Below, one piece after another: positions 18,338 to 27,272 of a stretch of 46,105 nt of DNA. The number at the start of each line of letters is the position of its first letter. Positions within the stretch are counted from its first letter, which is position 1. This DNA comes from Bacteroidota bacterium (lineage in GTDB: Bacteria; Bacteroidota; Bacteroidia; NS11-12g; UBA955). The translations under genes were made by a program, and so were the position numbers. Below the pieces are notes generated by a model. That model was given only the letters and a program-made list of their open reading frames with translations, was not told the origin of the DNA and searched no databases. The stretch covers positions 1 through 46,105 of the forward strand of contig JABMMZ010000022.1 of the NCBI GenBank assembly GCA_013205405.1, read 5' to 3'.

Positions 18338-18411
18338 AAGGGGCGAGAAGATAATAAAGAGCAAATAAACAAAACGTAAACCATATAAAAAATACAAATT
18401 ACTCGCCCCTT
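18338..18411 (-). promoter_or_regulatory. GC-rich inverted repeat in the serA leader
   Basis: A perfect 10-bp inverted repeat, AAGGGGCGAG (18338-18347) and CTCGCCCCTT (18402-18411), with a 54-nt AT-rich spacer. On the coding (minus) strand its 3' arm ends one base before the serA ATG, so a folded leader could close off translation initiation. The stem is unusually GC-rich for this window. Confidence 0.55.
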
Positions 18412-18499
18412 CAGAACCATTGAAAACACACACTTAACATTTTTAAACAACCCGCTCATTTGTAAACAGCTTTAAAACATTTGACAATATAAATTAGAC

Positions 18500-18551
18500 A
18501 AACGCTGCAAAACCATAGATAAAATGTTTAATATTTTGAAAAACAGCGTTT
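18500..18551. repeat. Inverted repeat after recO
   Basis: AAACGCTG (18500-18507) and CAGCGTTT (18544-18551), 8 bp perfect with a 36-nt AT-rich spacer, start 6 nt after the recO stop. The spacer is long and no T run follows on the minus strand, so it is a poor rho-independent terminator. It could be a protein site or a processing hairpin. Confidence 0.45.
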
Positions 18552-18556
18552 TAAAT

Positions 18557-19276
18557 TTACTTGTTAAGTACTTCAAAAAGTATTTCTCTGCTTTTTAAAG
18601 TGAAGTTTTCATTAACATGGTATTTGAAATAAGCTATAAGCGCTTCAATTACATCATGTCTTAGAAGTACTATTGAAGGTAATAGTTCCAAATCTTTATT
18701 TAAAATATGAAATATGAGGGAACTAATTTCTTTATTTGCTATGGCTTTATAAGTATTTTTTGAATCTGAGTTTTGAATGAAAACCCCATTCTGAAGATCT
18801 AAAACATAATTTTCAGTATAACTTTCACAATTGGGCGCGCAACCAAAATAATGCAAAATATAAATCATTATTTGTGGCAATTGCCAAAAATGCCCTTTGT
18901 CATTCAATAATGGAATTTGATAATCATAGAGATAGTTAAATAGAGCAGCATTCTGCTCATTTGTTTTCAAAGTTTGATTTAATATCTCTGTAATAATATT
19001 ATACAAAGCTTTTTGATGAAAAGATTGGTTGTTGAAATGGTATAAGAAATTAAGCTCTTTAACATTAAATAAATTTTTGCTAGATGAATAATTAAAGGTT
19101 AGCTCTAGTACATTAAGTGCCTGAATATGGGAGGGTTTGATATAGCCTTTATTGGCATAAATTTTTGGAAAATAAAATCCTAATAAACCAAATTCATGTG
19201 TAAATATATTCACAATAGCTGAATTGTCGCCATATTTTACAGATTTAATAACAATGCCTTTGGTTTTAGAAAGCAC
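18557..19276 (-). CDS. recO: DNA repair protein RecO
   Basis: 239 residues, normal for RecO, which helps load RecA onto SSB-coated single-stranded DNA with RecR. The N-terminal OB fold starts KTKGIVIKSVKYGDNSAIVNIFT. The helical C-terminal part has the conserved GCAPN segment (FGCAPNCESYTENYVLDLQNGVF in part), with two of the Cys residues used for zinc in other RecO proteins. The start codon is GTG (19276), 4 nt after the porZ stop, so recO is translationally close to porZ. A hydrophobic, low-identity middle is usual for the family. Confidence 0.93.
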   Translation of the reverse strand: MLSKTKGIVIKSVKYGDNSAIVNIFTHEFGLLGFYFPKIYANKGYIKPSHIQALNVLELTFNYSSSKNLFNVKELNFLYHFNNQSFHQKALYNIITEILNQTLKTNEQNAALFNYLYDYQIPLLNDKGHFWQLPQIMIYILHYFGCAPNCESYTENYVLDLQNGVFIQNSDSKNTYKAIANKEISSLIFHILNKDLELLPSIVLLRHDVIEALIAYFKYHVNENFTLKSREILFEVLNK

Positions 19277-19280
19277 CCGT

Positions 19281-21536
19281 TTATTTAATAAATAATATTT
19301 TACCTAAGCCAGTCTCTGTGCCATCTGTATTGATACAAAAAGCTAAATATACCCCTGTTGATGGTCTTTCACCACTCAAAGTTTTGCAGTTCCATGTGGC
19401 CATTCCTCCATTGGAATAAGTTTGATAAACCAATTGTCCATTAATATCTGTAACTTTTACTAAAGTATTATCCATTAAGCCAGTAATGGCTATATCACCA
19501 TCAAAATCTGGTCTTACAGGGTTAGGGAATATTTTTACATCATTAAAATTCTTCTTCGAAAGTAAAGCATCTGATTGGTATGAAATGATACCATTATTGG
19601 TGCCAAAGAAAACTTCACCTGTTTCGTCCATTATACCAATGCTTTTTATTTCATCTGTCATTAGTGGTGAATTATCTTTTGTAAAATGAAGCAATATAGT
19701 TTGACCATCATCTCCAATTAACCAAGCGCCATTATTGGTGCCTACCCAACGTCTATCAGCTCCGTCTATGGTGATACAATTTATATATTCTGGCCCAAGT
19801 AAATAGCCTCCTAAATTAGTGCCAGCTTCTACGCCAATAGTAATCCTTTGCGCATCGTAATTACCTCCGGTAAATAAATTGTTTGGATTTGCTATTCTAC
19901 TGTAACCTAAATCGCTTCCTACTAAAAGTTCTCCCAATTTATTGAATGCAATACTGGTAATATTAGAGGATGGTAAATTACCGCTGCCTTTGTTAGTAGT
20001 AAGTGGGTATATAATATCATCTGTTAAAGTAGCTGTTCCTTTATCGTTATAAACTACAATAGGATTGCTGGTATTAGGACACATTATCCATTTATTATTT
20101 TTACTATCAATAATAATTTTAGAATTTCCTGTAACAGGGAGCTTATAATTAAACCAAACACCTTTATTTGTAAATTGAAGTAATGAACTATCAATCCCAT
20201 AATTACTTACCCATAAATTATTGTTTTTATCAAGTGCCAATCCACTTATAGTAGTATATAGATTGCCAATACGCTTGAGCGGAGAATTAGTATAGTCGTA
20301 ATTTTTTACAGGATTTCCGTTTATTAAATGTAACAAACCCTTGCCATGGGTTCCTATAAAAGTATGTCCATTCGTTTTACTTGAAATAATATCTCTATAG
20401 TTAAAAAGTTTGTCAGCAATAATATTGCGATCTGGATAGTTCCAGTTAGTATTATTAAAAATATAGTATTGATCATAATTGTCATCTGGAAATCCTCCTG
20501 GGGTAACCCAAAGGTTATTATTTACATTAGAAAAAGCAAAATTTTTATTTGAATTTGGGCCGTTAGGGTAATAATTGATTTCGCCTATACTGCTCATTAC
20601 TACCATTCCATTAAAAGGACTTGAGTACCAATAATTTTGATCAAAATCCAACAAACACTGATTTAATTGATTAACCGGCTTGTATGTTTTTGTTCCATTT
20701 AGGTCTTCAGTTATAATATGTTTTCCATAAACCCCAATTAATAATTTATCATGACAAACATCTATATTAGAAATAATAAGTGAGGCATAATTTTCATACA
20801 ATGACCATGCGAAATTTTTGTATATAAATAATTGACTATCAATTTCAGTATAAAGATTTTGGTTGAATGCAGTTATAAATTTACTTTTTTTAGTAATACT
20901 TTTTGTTTGAATCCAATTATTGAAGTCAGATAAATTAATGTTGCTATTAGTAGAAGTATGTATAATACCTAAATCTGTAGAAAGATAAATGCTGTCTTTT
21001 AAAACGGCAGAATTGTAAATTGGAATTGTATTGCCATTTGGCCCTATATTTAAGTATGAATTTCGTATTTCATTTTTAGAAATATTATATTCAATTAATC
21101 CAAACGAACAACTTAAATAAGCAATTTCTCCAACAATATTAATTTGATTTATTTTTTTAATCCCATTTATTGTTTTGCGCTTAATATCCTCATTGATAAT
21201 TATTTTATTGTTTTTTACAATTTCAATGGTACAATCTTGATAAACTATAATTAAAACATCTAATTTTGTATCATATTTTAAATCAGAGACTATGTAACCA
21301 TAAAAACCATTAGCTTTAGAAAGCCTTTCAACACTGCCCTCTGATATTTTATAAATAAATAAACCATTAGAAGTAGCACAGTAAATTTTATCGTCCGTTT
21401 CTGCCGCCTTAAGGACATTTTTGTACGAAAAATGAACTCTCCATTGGCCAATTGGAACAGGTGAGTTGTTGGCTATTAATGAATTAGTAAAAATCAGGCC
21501 AAAAAATATATAAAAAGAAAACTTTTTGTTCATCAT
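19281..21536 (-). CDS. porZ: Type IX secretion protein PorZ (two-propeller)
   Basis: 751 residues, close to the Porphyromonas PorZ length. Signal peptide about 1-22. The start PVPIGQWRVHFSYKNVLKAAETDDKIYCATSNGLFIYK is the PorZ N-terminal propeller signature. Two seven-bladed beta-propellers follow, the second with two-component-regulator-propeller repeats (NNGAWLIGDDGQ, FGTNNGIIS). A T9SS C-terminal domain starts at about residue 665 (FPNPVRPDFDGD, STGVYLAFC). PorZ is a surface part of the attachment complex that helps deliver anionic lipopolysaccharide to the PorU sortase. It sits directly upstream of recO with a 4-nt gap. ATG at 21536 or the adjacent ATG at 21533 can start it. Confidence 0.85.
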   Translation of the reverse strand: MMNKKFSFYIFFGLIFTNSLIANNSPVPIGQWRVHFSYKNVLKAAETDDKIYCATSNGLFIYKISEGSVERLSKANGFYGYIVSDLKYDTKLDVLIIVYQDCTIEIVKNNKIIINEDIKRKTINGIKKINQINIVGEIAYLSCSFGLIEYNISKNEIRNSYLNIGPNGNTIPIYNSAVLKDSIYLSTDLGIIHTSTNSNINLSDFNNWIQTKSITKKSKFITAFNQNLYTEIDSQLFIYKNFAWSLYENYASLIISNIDVCHDKLLIGVYGKHIITEDLNGTKTYKPVNQLNQCLLDFDQNYWYSSPFNGMVVMSSIGEINYYPNGPNSNKNFAFSNVNNNLWVTPGGFPDDNYDQYYIFNNTNWNYPDRNIIADKLFNYRDIISSKTNGHTFIGTHGKGLLHLINGNPVKNYDYTNSPLKRIGNLYTTISGLALDKNNNLWVSNYGIDSSLLQFTNKGVWFNYKLPVTGNSKIIIDSKNNKWIMCPNTSNPIVVYNDKGTATLTDDIIYPLTTNKGSGNLPSSNITSIAFNKLGELLVGSDLGYSRIANPNNLFTGGNYDAQRITIGVEAGTNLGGYLLGPEYINCITIDGADRRWVGTNNGAWLIGDDGQTILLHFTKDNSPLMTDEIKSIGIMDETGEVFFGTNNGIISYQSDALLSKKNFNDVKIFPNPVRPDFDGDIAITGLMDNTLVKVTDINGQLVYQTYSNGGMATWNCKTLSGERPSTGVYLAFCINTDGTETGLGKILFIK

Positions 21537-21664
21537 TGGTATTAACTATTTTTTTGAAAATAAATTTTGTTTGGCATAAAAAAAGTACTTTAGTTTGTAA
21601 AGTATTAAAGCGCAAAAATATCTCTATTATTTAACATTATTTGCAATTACATTTATTTTTTTGA

Positions 21665-22034
21665 ATGCATAGTTTAGAAAACAAACACCTCCTCCGTCTC
21701 CGGGAAATTAATACAGTAATTTACGACAGGCAAATAGTTCTAACTGATCCAAATATTATAAACGGTACTTTTTGGCGACCAGGTTTGCCAACAGGTTGGC
21801 CAACGAATGAGCAAAAATTAGAGGGAATGACAGGATATAAAACGCTTTTATTAAAAGATATTGGCACTTTATAGAATCTCTGCAGATTTGTTAAGTACAT
21901 TTTTTACTACTCAAGGATTGCATATTACATTGTATAGATTTACTAATAATGAAGTAGTATTTGGAAATAGAACTTTAGATTTTATAACCTATTCTTCATA
22001 CTCAGGCTTGTTTAAATTCAAACCAAGTTTATAA
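21665..22034 (+). pseudogene. Small frameshifted gene, family not recognised
   Basis: The ATG at 21665 opens a 69-codon frame ending in TAG at 21872-21874. The +1 frame then stays open for 54 codons to a TAA at 22032-22034, so removing one T from the TTT at 21868-21870 would give one protein of about 121 residues (with TFWRPGLPTGWPTNEQ early and ITYSSYSGLFKFKPSL at the end). No signal peptide or known domain is seen. A good plus-strand terminator follows, which argues that this was a real transcription unit. A sequencing error in a short T run is as likely as decay. Confidence 0.4.
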
Positions 22035-22057
22035 AATTCAATAAAAATAAAATACTT

Positions 22058-22089
22058 AAAGGGGTTGAATTTATTCAGCCCTTTTTTTT
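22058..22089 (+). terminator. Rho-independent terminator after the frameshifted gene
   Basis: Left arm AAAGGGGTTGAA (22058-22069, one bulged G), 4-nt loop, right arm TTCAGCCCTTT (22074-22084), then a T run to 22089. About 11 base pairs. Confidence 0.8.
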
Positions 22090-22111
22090 ATTATTAGTTG
22101 GCATTTTCACT

Positions 22112-22119
22112 TACTTTTG
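22112..22119 (+). promoter_or_regulatory. -7 box of the RND exporter operon
   Basis: TACTTTTG fits TAnnTTTG exactly and lies 18 nt before the ATG at 22138, giving a short leader. The -33 region is not clear. Confidence 0.55.
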
Positions 22120-22137
22120 CTACCTTAAAATACGTTT

Positions 22138-24477
22138 ATGTGGAATAGTATAGCTAGTTTTATTTTGCGCCATCGATTTTGGTTATTGCTTTCAATAATA
22201 GCCCTTACGGGATTAATGGTATGGCAAGCAAGTAAGGTTCAGGTAGGATATGGAAACAAAAAAATAATTCCAGTAAATGATCCTGATTATATTGATTATA
22301 CCAAATTTCAAAACACATTTGGCGATGATGGTGGAATAATAATTATTGGTATAAGCACTGATAAATTATTTAAATTAGATGTTTTTAATGGATGGTATGA
22401 TTTAGCTAATAGTATTAACAATATTAAGGGTATTGATAAGACAGTTTCAATTACAAAACTGTATAATATTTCTAAAAATAATTCAATTGGAAAATTTCAA
22501 GTAGGTGAACTTTTAAGCCAAAAACCGCAAACCCAATTGGAATTAGATAGTTTGAAAACGATTATTTTGAATTTAAGTTTTTATAAAGATTTATTGTATA
22601 AGCCAGAGACCAATACTACGCTCATGGCCATAACAATGAATAAAAAAGAGCTAGATTCTAAAAACAGAATTAAAATTACAGATAGTATTGTAAGTACACT
22701 TAATGTATTTGCCAATACCTATAATGTTGAAACACATATTTCAGGATTGCCATATGTTAGAACTGTTGTAGCAACTAAAGTCAGCAAAGAGTTATCTTTT
22801 TTTACAATACTTTCTGCAGCGCTAACCGCTTTTATACTTTTAATATTTTTTAGATCTTTTAACGCTGTTTTTTATAGTATGGTTGTTGTAGTTATCTGTG
22901 TAATATGGTGTGTGGCTTCTATTAATTTATTTGGGTTTAAGGTTTCTCTGCTAACAGGTGTAATACCTCCATTAATAGTTGTAATTACAATACAAAATTG
23001 TATTTACTTACTCAATGTTTATCATTTTGAATTTCAAAAACATGGTAATCAGGCTCTTGCTTTGTCTAGAGTGATATCAAAAATTGGCTTGGCATCATTT
23101 TTAACAAATATTACGACTGCAGTTGGTTTTGCAGTATTTAGTTTTTCTGGAAGCGAATTGTTAGATCAATTTTCTGTTGTATCTACTGTAAATATAATAG
23201 TTGTATATGTTTTATCACATATTATGATTCCTACTATCTTTAGTTATTTAAAACCGCCAAGTCAAAAGGAAATTAAGCATTTGGATAGAAAAATATTAGC
23301 AGGTGTGCTTGGTTTTGTAAATAAAATTATAGTTAGCAAAAGGAAATGGGTTTATATCACTACTTCTATTTTGTTAGTTATATCATTTGTAGGTATTTCA
23401 AAAATAAAAACGGTTGGTTATATGTTGGATGATATTCCTAAAAATGACCCTGTTTATTTAGATTTAAAGTTTTTTGAAAAAAATTTCAAGGGTGTAATGC
23501 CATATGAAATTTCAATTAACACCAAGATAAAAGATGGTGTTAAGGATTTACAAACACTTCAAAAAATAGATAAATTGCAAAAAAGAATAAAGTTGCACCC
23601 AGAATTTTCTCGAAGTATTTCTATCGTTGATATGTTAAAATTTAGTAATCAGGCGTATAATGACGGAGATCAAAAACGGTATATTATGCCTAACGTAATT
23701 GATATTTCAGAAATAGTATCTATGCTGCCCAAAAATAATGATAGCAGCAATTTATTAAAAAGCATGGTGGATAATGATTATCAAATAGCCAGAGTTAGCA
23801 TGCAAATAGCAGATATTGGATCTGAAAAAACAGCAGAATTAAATAAAACTGTGAGAGAACAAATTGATTCAATTTTCCCTAAAAATGATTTTGATGTTAA
23901 TATTACAGGTACCACCGTTATTCAAATGAAGGGAAATGATTATTTAGTATCAAACCTTTCTAGTAGTATGCTTTGGGCCTTAGTAATTATTTCTATTATG
24001 ATGACCTTTATGTTCTTTTCTTATAAAATGACCTTAATTTCCTTAGTGCCAAATATTATTCCGTTGATAATAACGCTAGGAATAATGGGTTTCATGGAAA
24101 TACCTTTAAAAAATAGCACTATCATCGTATTTAGTATAGCCTATGGTATTGTGGTAGATTTAACAATTCATTTTTTAGCGAAATATAGAATGGAGCTAAA
24201 AAAACAAAATTGGAATATTTTCCCTTCTGTTACGCATACTGTCGAGGAATCTGGTTTTAGTATGATATACACAACAGTGGTTTTATTTTTTGGGTTTGTG
24301 ATATTTGCATTTTCTACATTTGGTGGTACTGTAGCTTTAGGCGTTCTAACTTCTATTTGTTTAATCATTGGGTTGCTTACCAATTTATTTTTACTGCCTA
24401 GTATGTTATTGTCTTTAGAAAAAAGCATGAATATGAAGAAGGAACTAGAGAATGCTTTAATTGAAGAGGAAGATTAA
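22138..24477 (+). CDS. RND/MMPL-family exporter
   Basis: 779-residue inner membrane protein of the MMPL branch of the RND superfamily, proton-driven exporters of lipids or hydrophobic compounds. The layout is duplicated: a membrane helix at about 13-32, a periplasmic domain, a helix bundle at about 210-370, a helix near 400, a second periplasmic domain (about 420-620), and a second bundle (about 630-765). The bundle motifs GIVVDLTIHFLAKYR and VVVITIQNCIYLLN place polar residues in the membrane. No partner membrane-fusion protein or TolC is nearby, as is usual for MMPL types. It ends 8 nt before the LOG gene and forms an operon with it. Confidence 0.85.
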   Translation: MWNSIASFILRHRFWLLLSIIALTGLMVWQASKVQVGYGNKKIIPVNDPDYIDYTKFQNTFGDDGGIIIIGISTDKLFKLDVFNGWYDLANSINNIKGIDKTVSITKLYNISKNNSIGKFQVGELLSQKPQTQLELDSLKTIILNLSFYKDLLYKPETNTTLMAITMNKKELDSKNRIKITDSIVSTLNVFANTYNVETHISGLPYVRTVVATKVSKELSFFTILSAALTAFILLIFFRSFNAVFYSMVVVVICVIWCVASINLFGFKVSLLTGVIPPLIVVITIQNCIYLLNVYHFEFQKHGNQALALSRVISKIGLASFLTNITTAVGFAVFSFSGSELLDQFSVVSTVNIIVVYVLSHIMIPTIFSYLKPPSQKEIKHLDRKILAGVLGFVNKIIVSKRKWVYITTSILLVISFVGISKIKTVGYMLDDIPKNDPVYLDLKFFEKNFKGVMPYEISINTKIKDGVKDLQTLQKIDKLQKRIKLHPEFSRSISIVDMLKFSNQAYNDGDQKRYIMPNVIDISEIVSMLPKNNDSSNLLKSMVDNDYQIARVSMQIADIGSEKTAELNKTVREQIDSIFPKNDFDVNITGTTVIQMKGNDYLVSNLSSSMLWALVIISIMMTFMFFSYKMTLISLVPNIIPLIITLGIMGFMEIPLKNSTIIVFSIAYGIVVDLTIHFLAKYRMELKKQNWNIFPSVTHTVEESGFSMIYTTVVLFFGFVIFAFSTFGGTVALGVLTSICLIIGLLTNLFLLPSMLLSLEKSMNMKKELENALIEEED

Positions 24478-24485
24478 TTTCAAAA

Positions 24486-25199
24486 ATGGCTATTAAAAAA
24501 ACACAAATTCAATCCTTAGAAGGTCCTCAAAGTAGATTAAAAGAACTTTGGTTTACCGTAAAAGTAGCTTACCAATTTATAAAAGGCTTTAGAGTATTGC
24601 ACTTTGTGGGGCCATGTATTACTATTTTTGGTTCAGCACGCTTCAAAGAAGATCATGAATATTATAAAGCTACTGTTAGAATAGCGGGTAAAATAGCAGA
24701 AGCTGGCTTTACAATAATGACAGGTGGAGGCCCCGGAATTATGGAAGCAGCCAATAGAGGAGCAAGAGAAGTAGGCGGAAAATCTGTAGGTTGTAATATT
24801 CAATTGCCTTTTGAGCAACATGAAAATCCTTATTTAGATAGGTTCGTTAATATTAAATACTTCTTTGTTCGTAAAGTTTTATTGCTCAAGTATTCTTATG
24901 GGTTTGTATGCATGCCAGGTGGCTTTGGCACTATCGATGAATTGTTTGAAACTATTACCTTAGTGCAAACTAATATGATATTGAAGTATCCAGTAGTAAT
25001 TTATGGTACTGCTTATCATACAAAATTAATTGAGTACATCGAAGATATGAAAAAGGCTGGCACTATTAGTGCTGAAGACACTAATTTATTTTTAATTACA
25101 GATAATGAGGATGAATTAGTAGACTATATTCTTAAACACACCATTAAACCATTTGGATTGAAATTAGCCAAAAATAAGAGTTGGTGGCTTGGTGAATAA
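24486..25199 (+). CDS. LOG family nucleotide-binding protein (TIGR00730-type)
   Basis: 237-residue Rossmann-like LOG protein. The family includes cytokinin riboside 5'-monophosphate phosphoribohydrolases and general nucleotide 5'-monophosphate nucleosidases. The two hallmark motifs are present: GGGPGIMEAANRGAREVGG and MPGGFGTIDELFE (PGGxGTxxE). It is somewhat longer than the minimal 180-residue LOG, with an extra N-terminal basic helix. It is the second gene of the exporter operon and convergent with the glycosyltransferase gene 11 nt away. The true substrate cannot be stated. Confidence 0.9.
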   Translation: MAIKKTQIQSLEGPQSRLKELWFTVKVAYQFIKGFRVLHFVGPCITIFGSARFKEDHEYYKATVRIAGKIAEAGFTIMTGGGPGIMEAANRGAREVGGKSVGCNIQLPFEQHENPYLDRFVNIKYFFVRKVLLLKYSYGFVCMPGGFGTIDELFETITLVQTNMILKYPVVIYGTAYHTKLIEYIEDMKKAGTISAEDTNLFLITDNEDELVDYILKHTIKPFGLKLAKNKSWWLGE

Positions 25200-25210
25200 A
25201 ATTTTCTTTT

Positions 25211-26329
25211 TTAAATTTTGTTATAAATAGCCATTAATTTTTGACTATGTACTTCTATAGAATGATTTTTAATAATATCTGTATGGGCTAAAATACCTTT
25301 TTCTTTTATAGAACCTGGGTTCGATAAAATTTCCAGTATAATAATCAATAGTTGCTTTTCAATATTTAAAATGAGTTTGTTAGGATTGCTTATGTCGGCA
25401 TCATAGCTACCTTTGTTTTTTGTATGAATCGACCAGCCTTTGATACCATTGTTGATTTCAGGCATTGCTCTTACATCTGTAGTTATAACAGGGCATCCTG
25501 CAGCTTGTGCTTCTAAAATAAAAAAGCCAAATGTTTCTGCTAATGAGGGCAATAATGCAATATGCGTTTGTTTTAAAATTTTTTGTACATCGTTATTATT
25601 TAACTTCTCGTAATAATTAATATTATCAGGATATTTTTCTATTATTTGAATGGCATTTATTTTATCCATAATACTTGTTTTAGAAGCATAGTCGCCATAA
25701 TTCAGAGAGCTAACAATATTTAATTTGATATTTTTCTTTTCGGCAAGTAATTTTTTAAAAACATTCAAAATAGCTTGCCCTCCTTTTCTAAAAAAATCAG
25801 CACCTACTATGGTAAAAACTATAAAATTAGGATCTAATATTTTATCCGAATATTGTTTAATAATAGGTTCTTGAGGAGGTAGCATGATAATATTTTTAGA
25901 CATAATAACATCTAAAAATTGTGGAGCATACTTTTGAATACAAACTTTTTGCATATTAAAAGCACATTCAGATAATGCAATAATTTGAATACAGTTTGGT
26001 TTAGCTAGAATATTCATTCCCTTAACAAAGTCATATGGCGTGTTTCGCCAACGCGGCAAGGTAGCTTCGTAAGTGGTTATAAATGGTTTTTTATCTAAAC
26101 TAATTACATTGAAAAAATGAAAAAAAGCAACCTTGTTTATTCCTAAATCAAAAAATGAATTTTGCCACTTTCTATTTAATTTGTTAAATAATTTGAATAT
26201 AATAAAAGATGGGATTTTGTAAAAATCTTTTACTTTTTTGAATGTTGTATTTGGGATATTTAATCCAGCAAAATTTCTTAACTCAGGATAGGTAAGGGCA
26301 TTAGTTCCAATAATTATTTTTTTACTCAT
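25211..26329 (-). CDS. Glycosyltransferase family 4 (GT-B) protein
   Basis: 372 residues from the ATG at 26329, which starts MSKKIIIGTNALTYPELR and lies 1 nt after the upstream CPBP gene stop. A longer start at 26365 would overlap that gene and add a hydrophobic stretch. The C-terminal Rossmann half carries the retaining-GT signature LPSLAETFGFFILEAQAAG (E-x7-E type), and FTIVGADFFRKGGQAILN precedes the donor site. It likely adds a sugar from a nucleotide donor to a surface or lipid acceptor. It is the last gene of the LuxE-like/CPBP/GT operon and convergent with the LOG gene. Confidence 0.85.
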   Translation of the reverse strand: MSKKIIIGTNALTYPELRNFAGLNIPNTTFKKVKDFYKIPSFIIFKLFNKLNRKWQNSFFDLGINKVAFFHFFNVISLDKKPFITTYEATLPRWRNTPYDFVKGMNILAKPNCIQIIALSECAFNMQKVCIQKYAPQFLDVIMSKNIIMLPPQEPIIKQYSDKILDPNFIVFTIVGADFFRKGGQAILNVFKKLLAEKKNIKLNIVSSLNYGDYASKTSIMDKINAIQIIEKYPDNINYYEKLNNNDVQKILKQTHIALLPSLAETFGFFILEAQAAGCPVITTDVRAMPEINNGIKGWSIHTKNKGSYDADISNPNKLILNIEKQLLIIILEILSNPGSIKEKGILAHTDIIKNHSIEVHSQKLMAIYNKI

Positions 26330-26330
26330 C

Positions 26331-27248
26331 TTAATTTTTAAAATAATTACCAATAAAACCGCCAATTTCCATTAACCATGCTATACCAGCATGCACCATT
26401 ATACCGCCAAATATACTTTTACTGTGAAAAGAAATAACACCAAGAATAGTACCTCCAAAAAATGAACTTATGGCTTCGCCCATTGGTTTGCCGTAGTGAA
26501 TAGATAAATAAAAACAAGCCATAGGTAAAATTGCGTTAATACCAATATATCTTGCAAAAGCTATCACCATAAATCCTCTAAAGAAAAGCTCGATTGATGA
26601 AAAATCTAATCCGTAGCAGATTTCATATGCCCAAAGTTTCCATGTTGGAGGGTTCATATATTCTAGTTTATGAAATCGGGGATAGTAGTTTAAAAAATCA
26701 GATTGCGTACTAGCAAAAATTATTAAAGGGACCATACAAGCTAACAAAGTCCAATATAGTTTAGCTTTATGATGCTCAAAAGAAACGCCATACAAAGGTT
26801 GATTTTTTTTGTCGAAGAAATACCAAACAATTGTTACAGGAATTACCAAGTATAAGAGCCTAAAAATATCGTTAAAAACAAATTGATTTATGCCTATTTG
26901 ACCATCAGGAGAATGGTTTCCAATCCATTCAGAATGTTGATAGGTAGTGGCTCTAAAGGCAAAAATAATAAAACTGATAATGAGTAAAAACCAAAAACCT
27001 GGCTTAGCCCAAAAGTCATACTTTTTGTAAAGTACACTGTAAACTAAATAGGCAAAAATAGTATGCACACCATATAAAGTAACATAGGCAAAAAATTCTT
27101 TAATACCATTCATTTCGTCCATTGCATCTTGCAATCCTAGTCCATAATTTATATATACACTTATGCTGCAAAAAATAATCAATACTAGCCAATGTGTTAA
27201 CTTTTGGGCTTTAATAAATGATTTTAATTGGTGGATTACTATTTTCAA
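26331..27248 (-). CDS. CPBP family intramembrane metalloprotease
   Basis: 305-residue polytopic membrane protein with about eight helices. The C-terminal CPBP (Rce1-like) motifs are SIELFFRGF (E and R of the EExxxR motif, first Glu replaced by Ile), SIHYGKPMGE and HAGIAWLMEI, which supply the Glu and His metal ligands. Members cut or process membrane or prenylated substrates; the substrate here is unknown. The start codon is TTG at 27248; the next in-frame Met is at codon 43, inside the first membrane region. It follows the LuxE-like gene by 24 nt and precedes the glycosyltransferase by 1 nt. Confidence 0.82.
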   Translation of the reverse strand: MKIVIHQLKSFIKAQKLTHWLVLIIFCSISVYINYGLGLQDAMDEMNGIKEFFAYVTLYGVHTIFAYLVYSVLYKKYDFWAKPGFWFLLIISFIIFAFRATTYQHSEWIGNHSPDGQIGINQFVFNDIFRLLYLVIPVTIVWYFFDKKNQPLYGVSFEHHKAKLYWTLLACMVPLIIFASTQSDFLNYYPRFHKLEYMNPPTWKLWAYEICYGLDFSSIELFFRGFMVIAFARYIGINAILPMACFYLSIHYGKPMGEAISSFFGGTILGVISFHSKSIFGGIMVHAGIAWLMEIGGFIGNYFKN

Positions 27249-27272
27249 AATATTAAATGCAAATAAACGATT

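Noticed and set aside
18337-18459. A 41-residue hydrophobic extension of the SerA-like protein
   Set aside because: The family begins at MTKLNPLS; the extension would run through the GC-rich leader repeat and is not seen in this enzyme type.
18500-18551. The AAACGCTG inverted repeat as the recO terminator
   Set aside because: The 36-nt loop is too long and no T run follows the stem on the minus strand.
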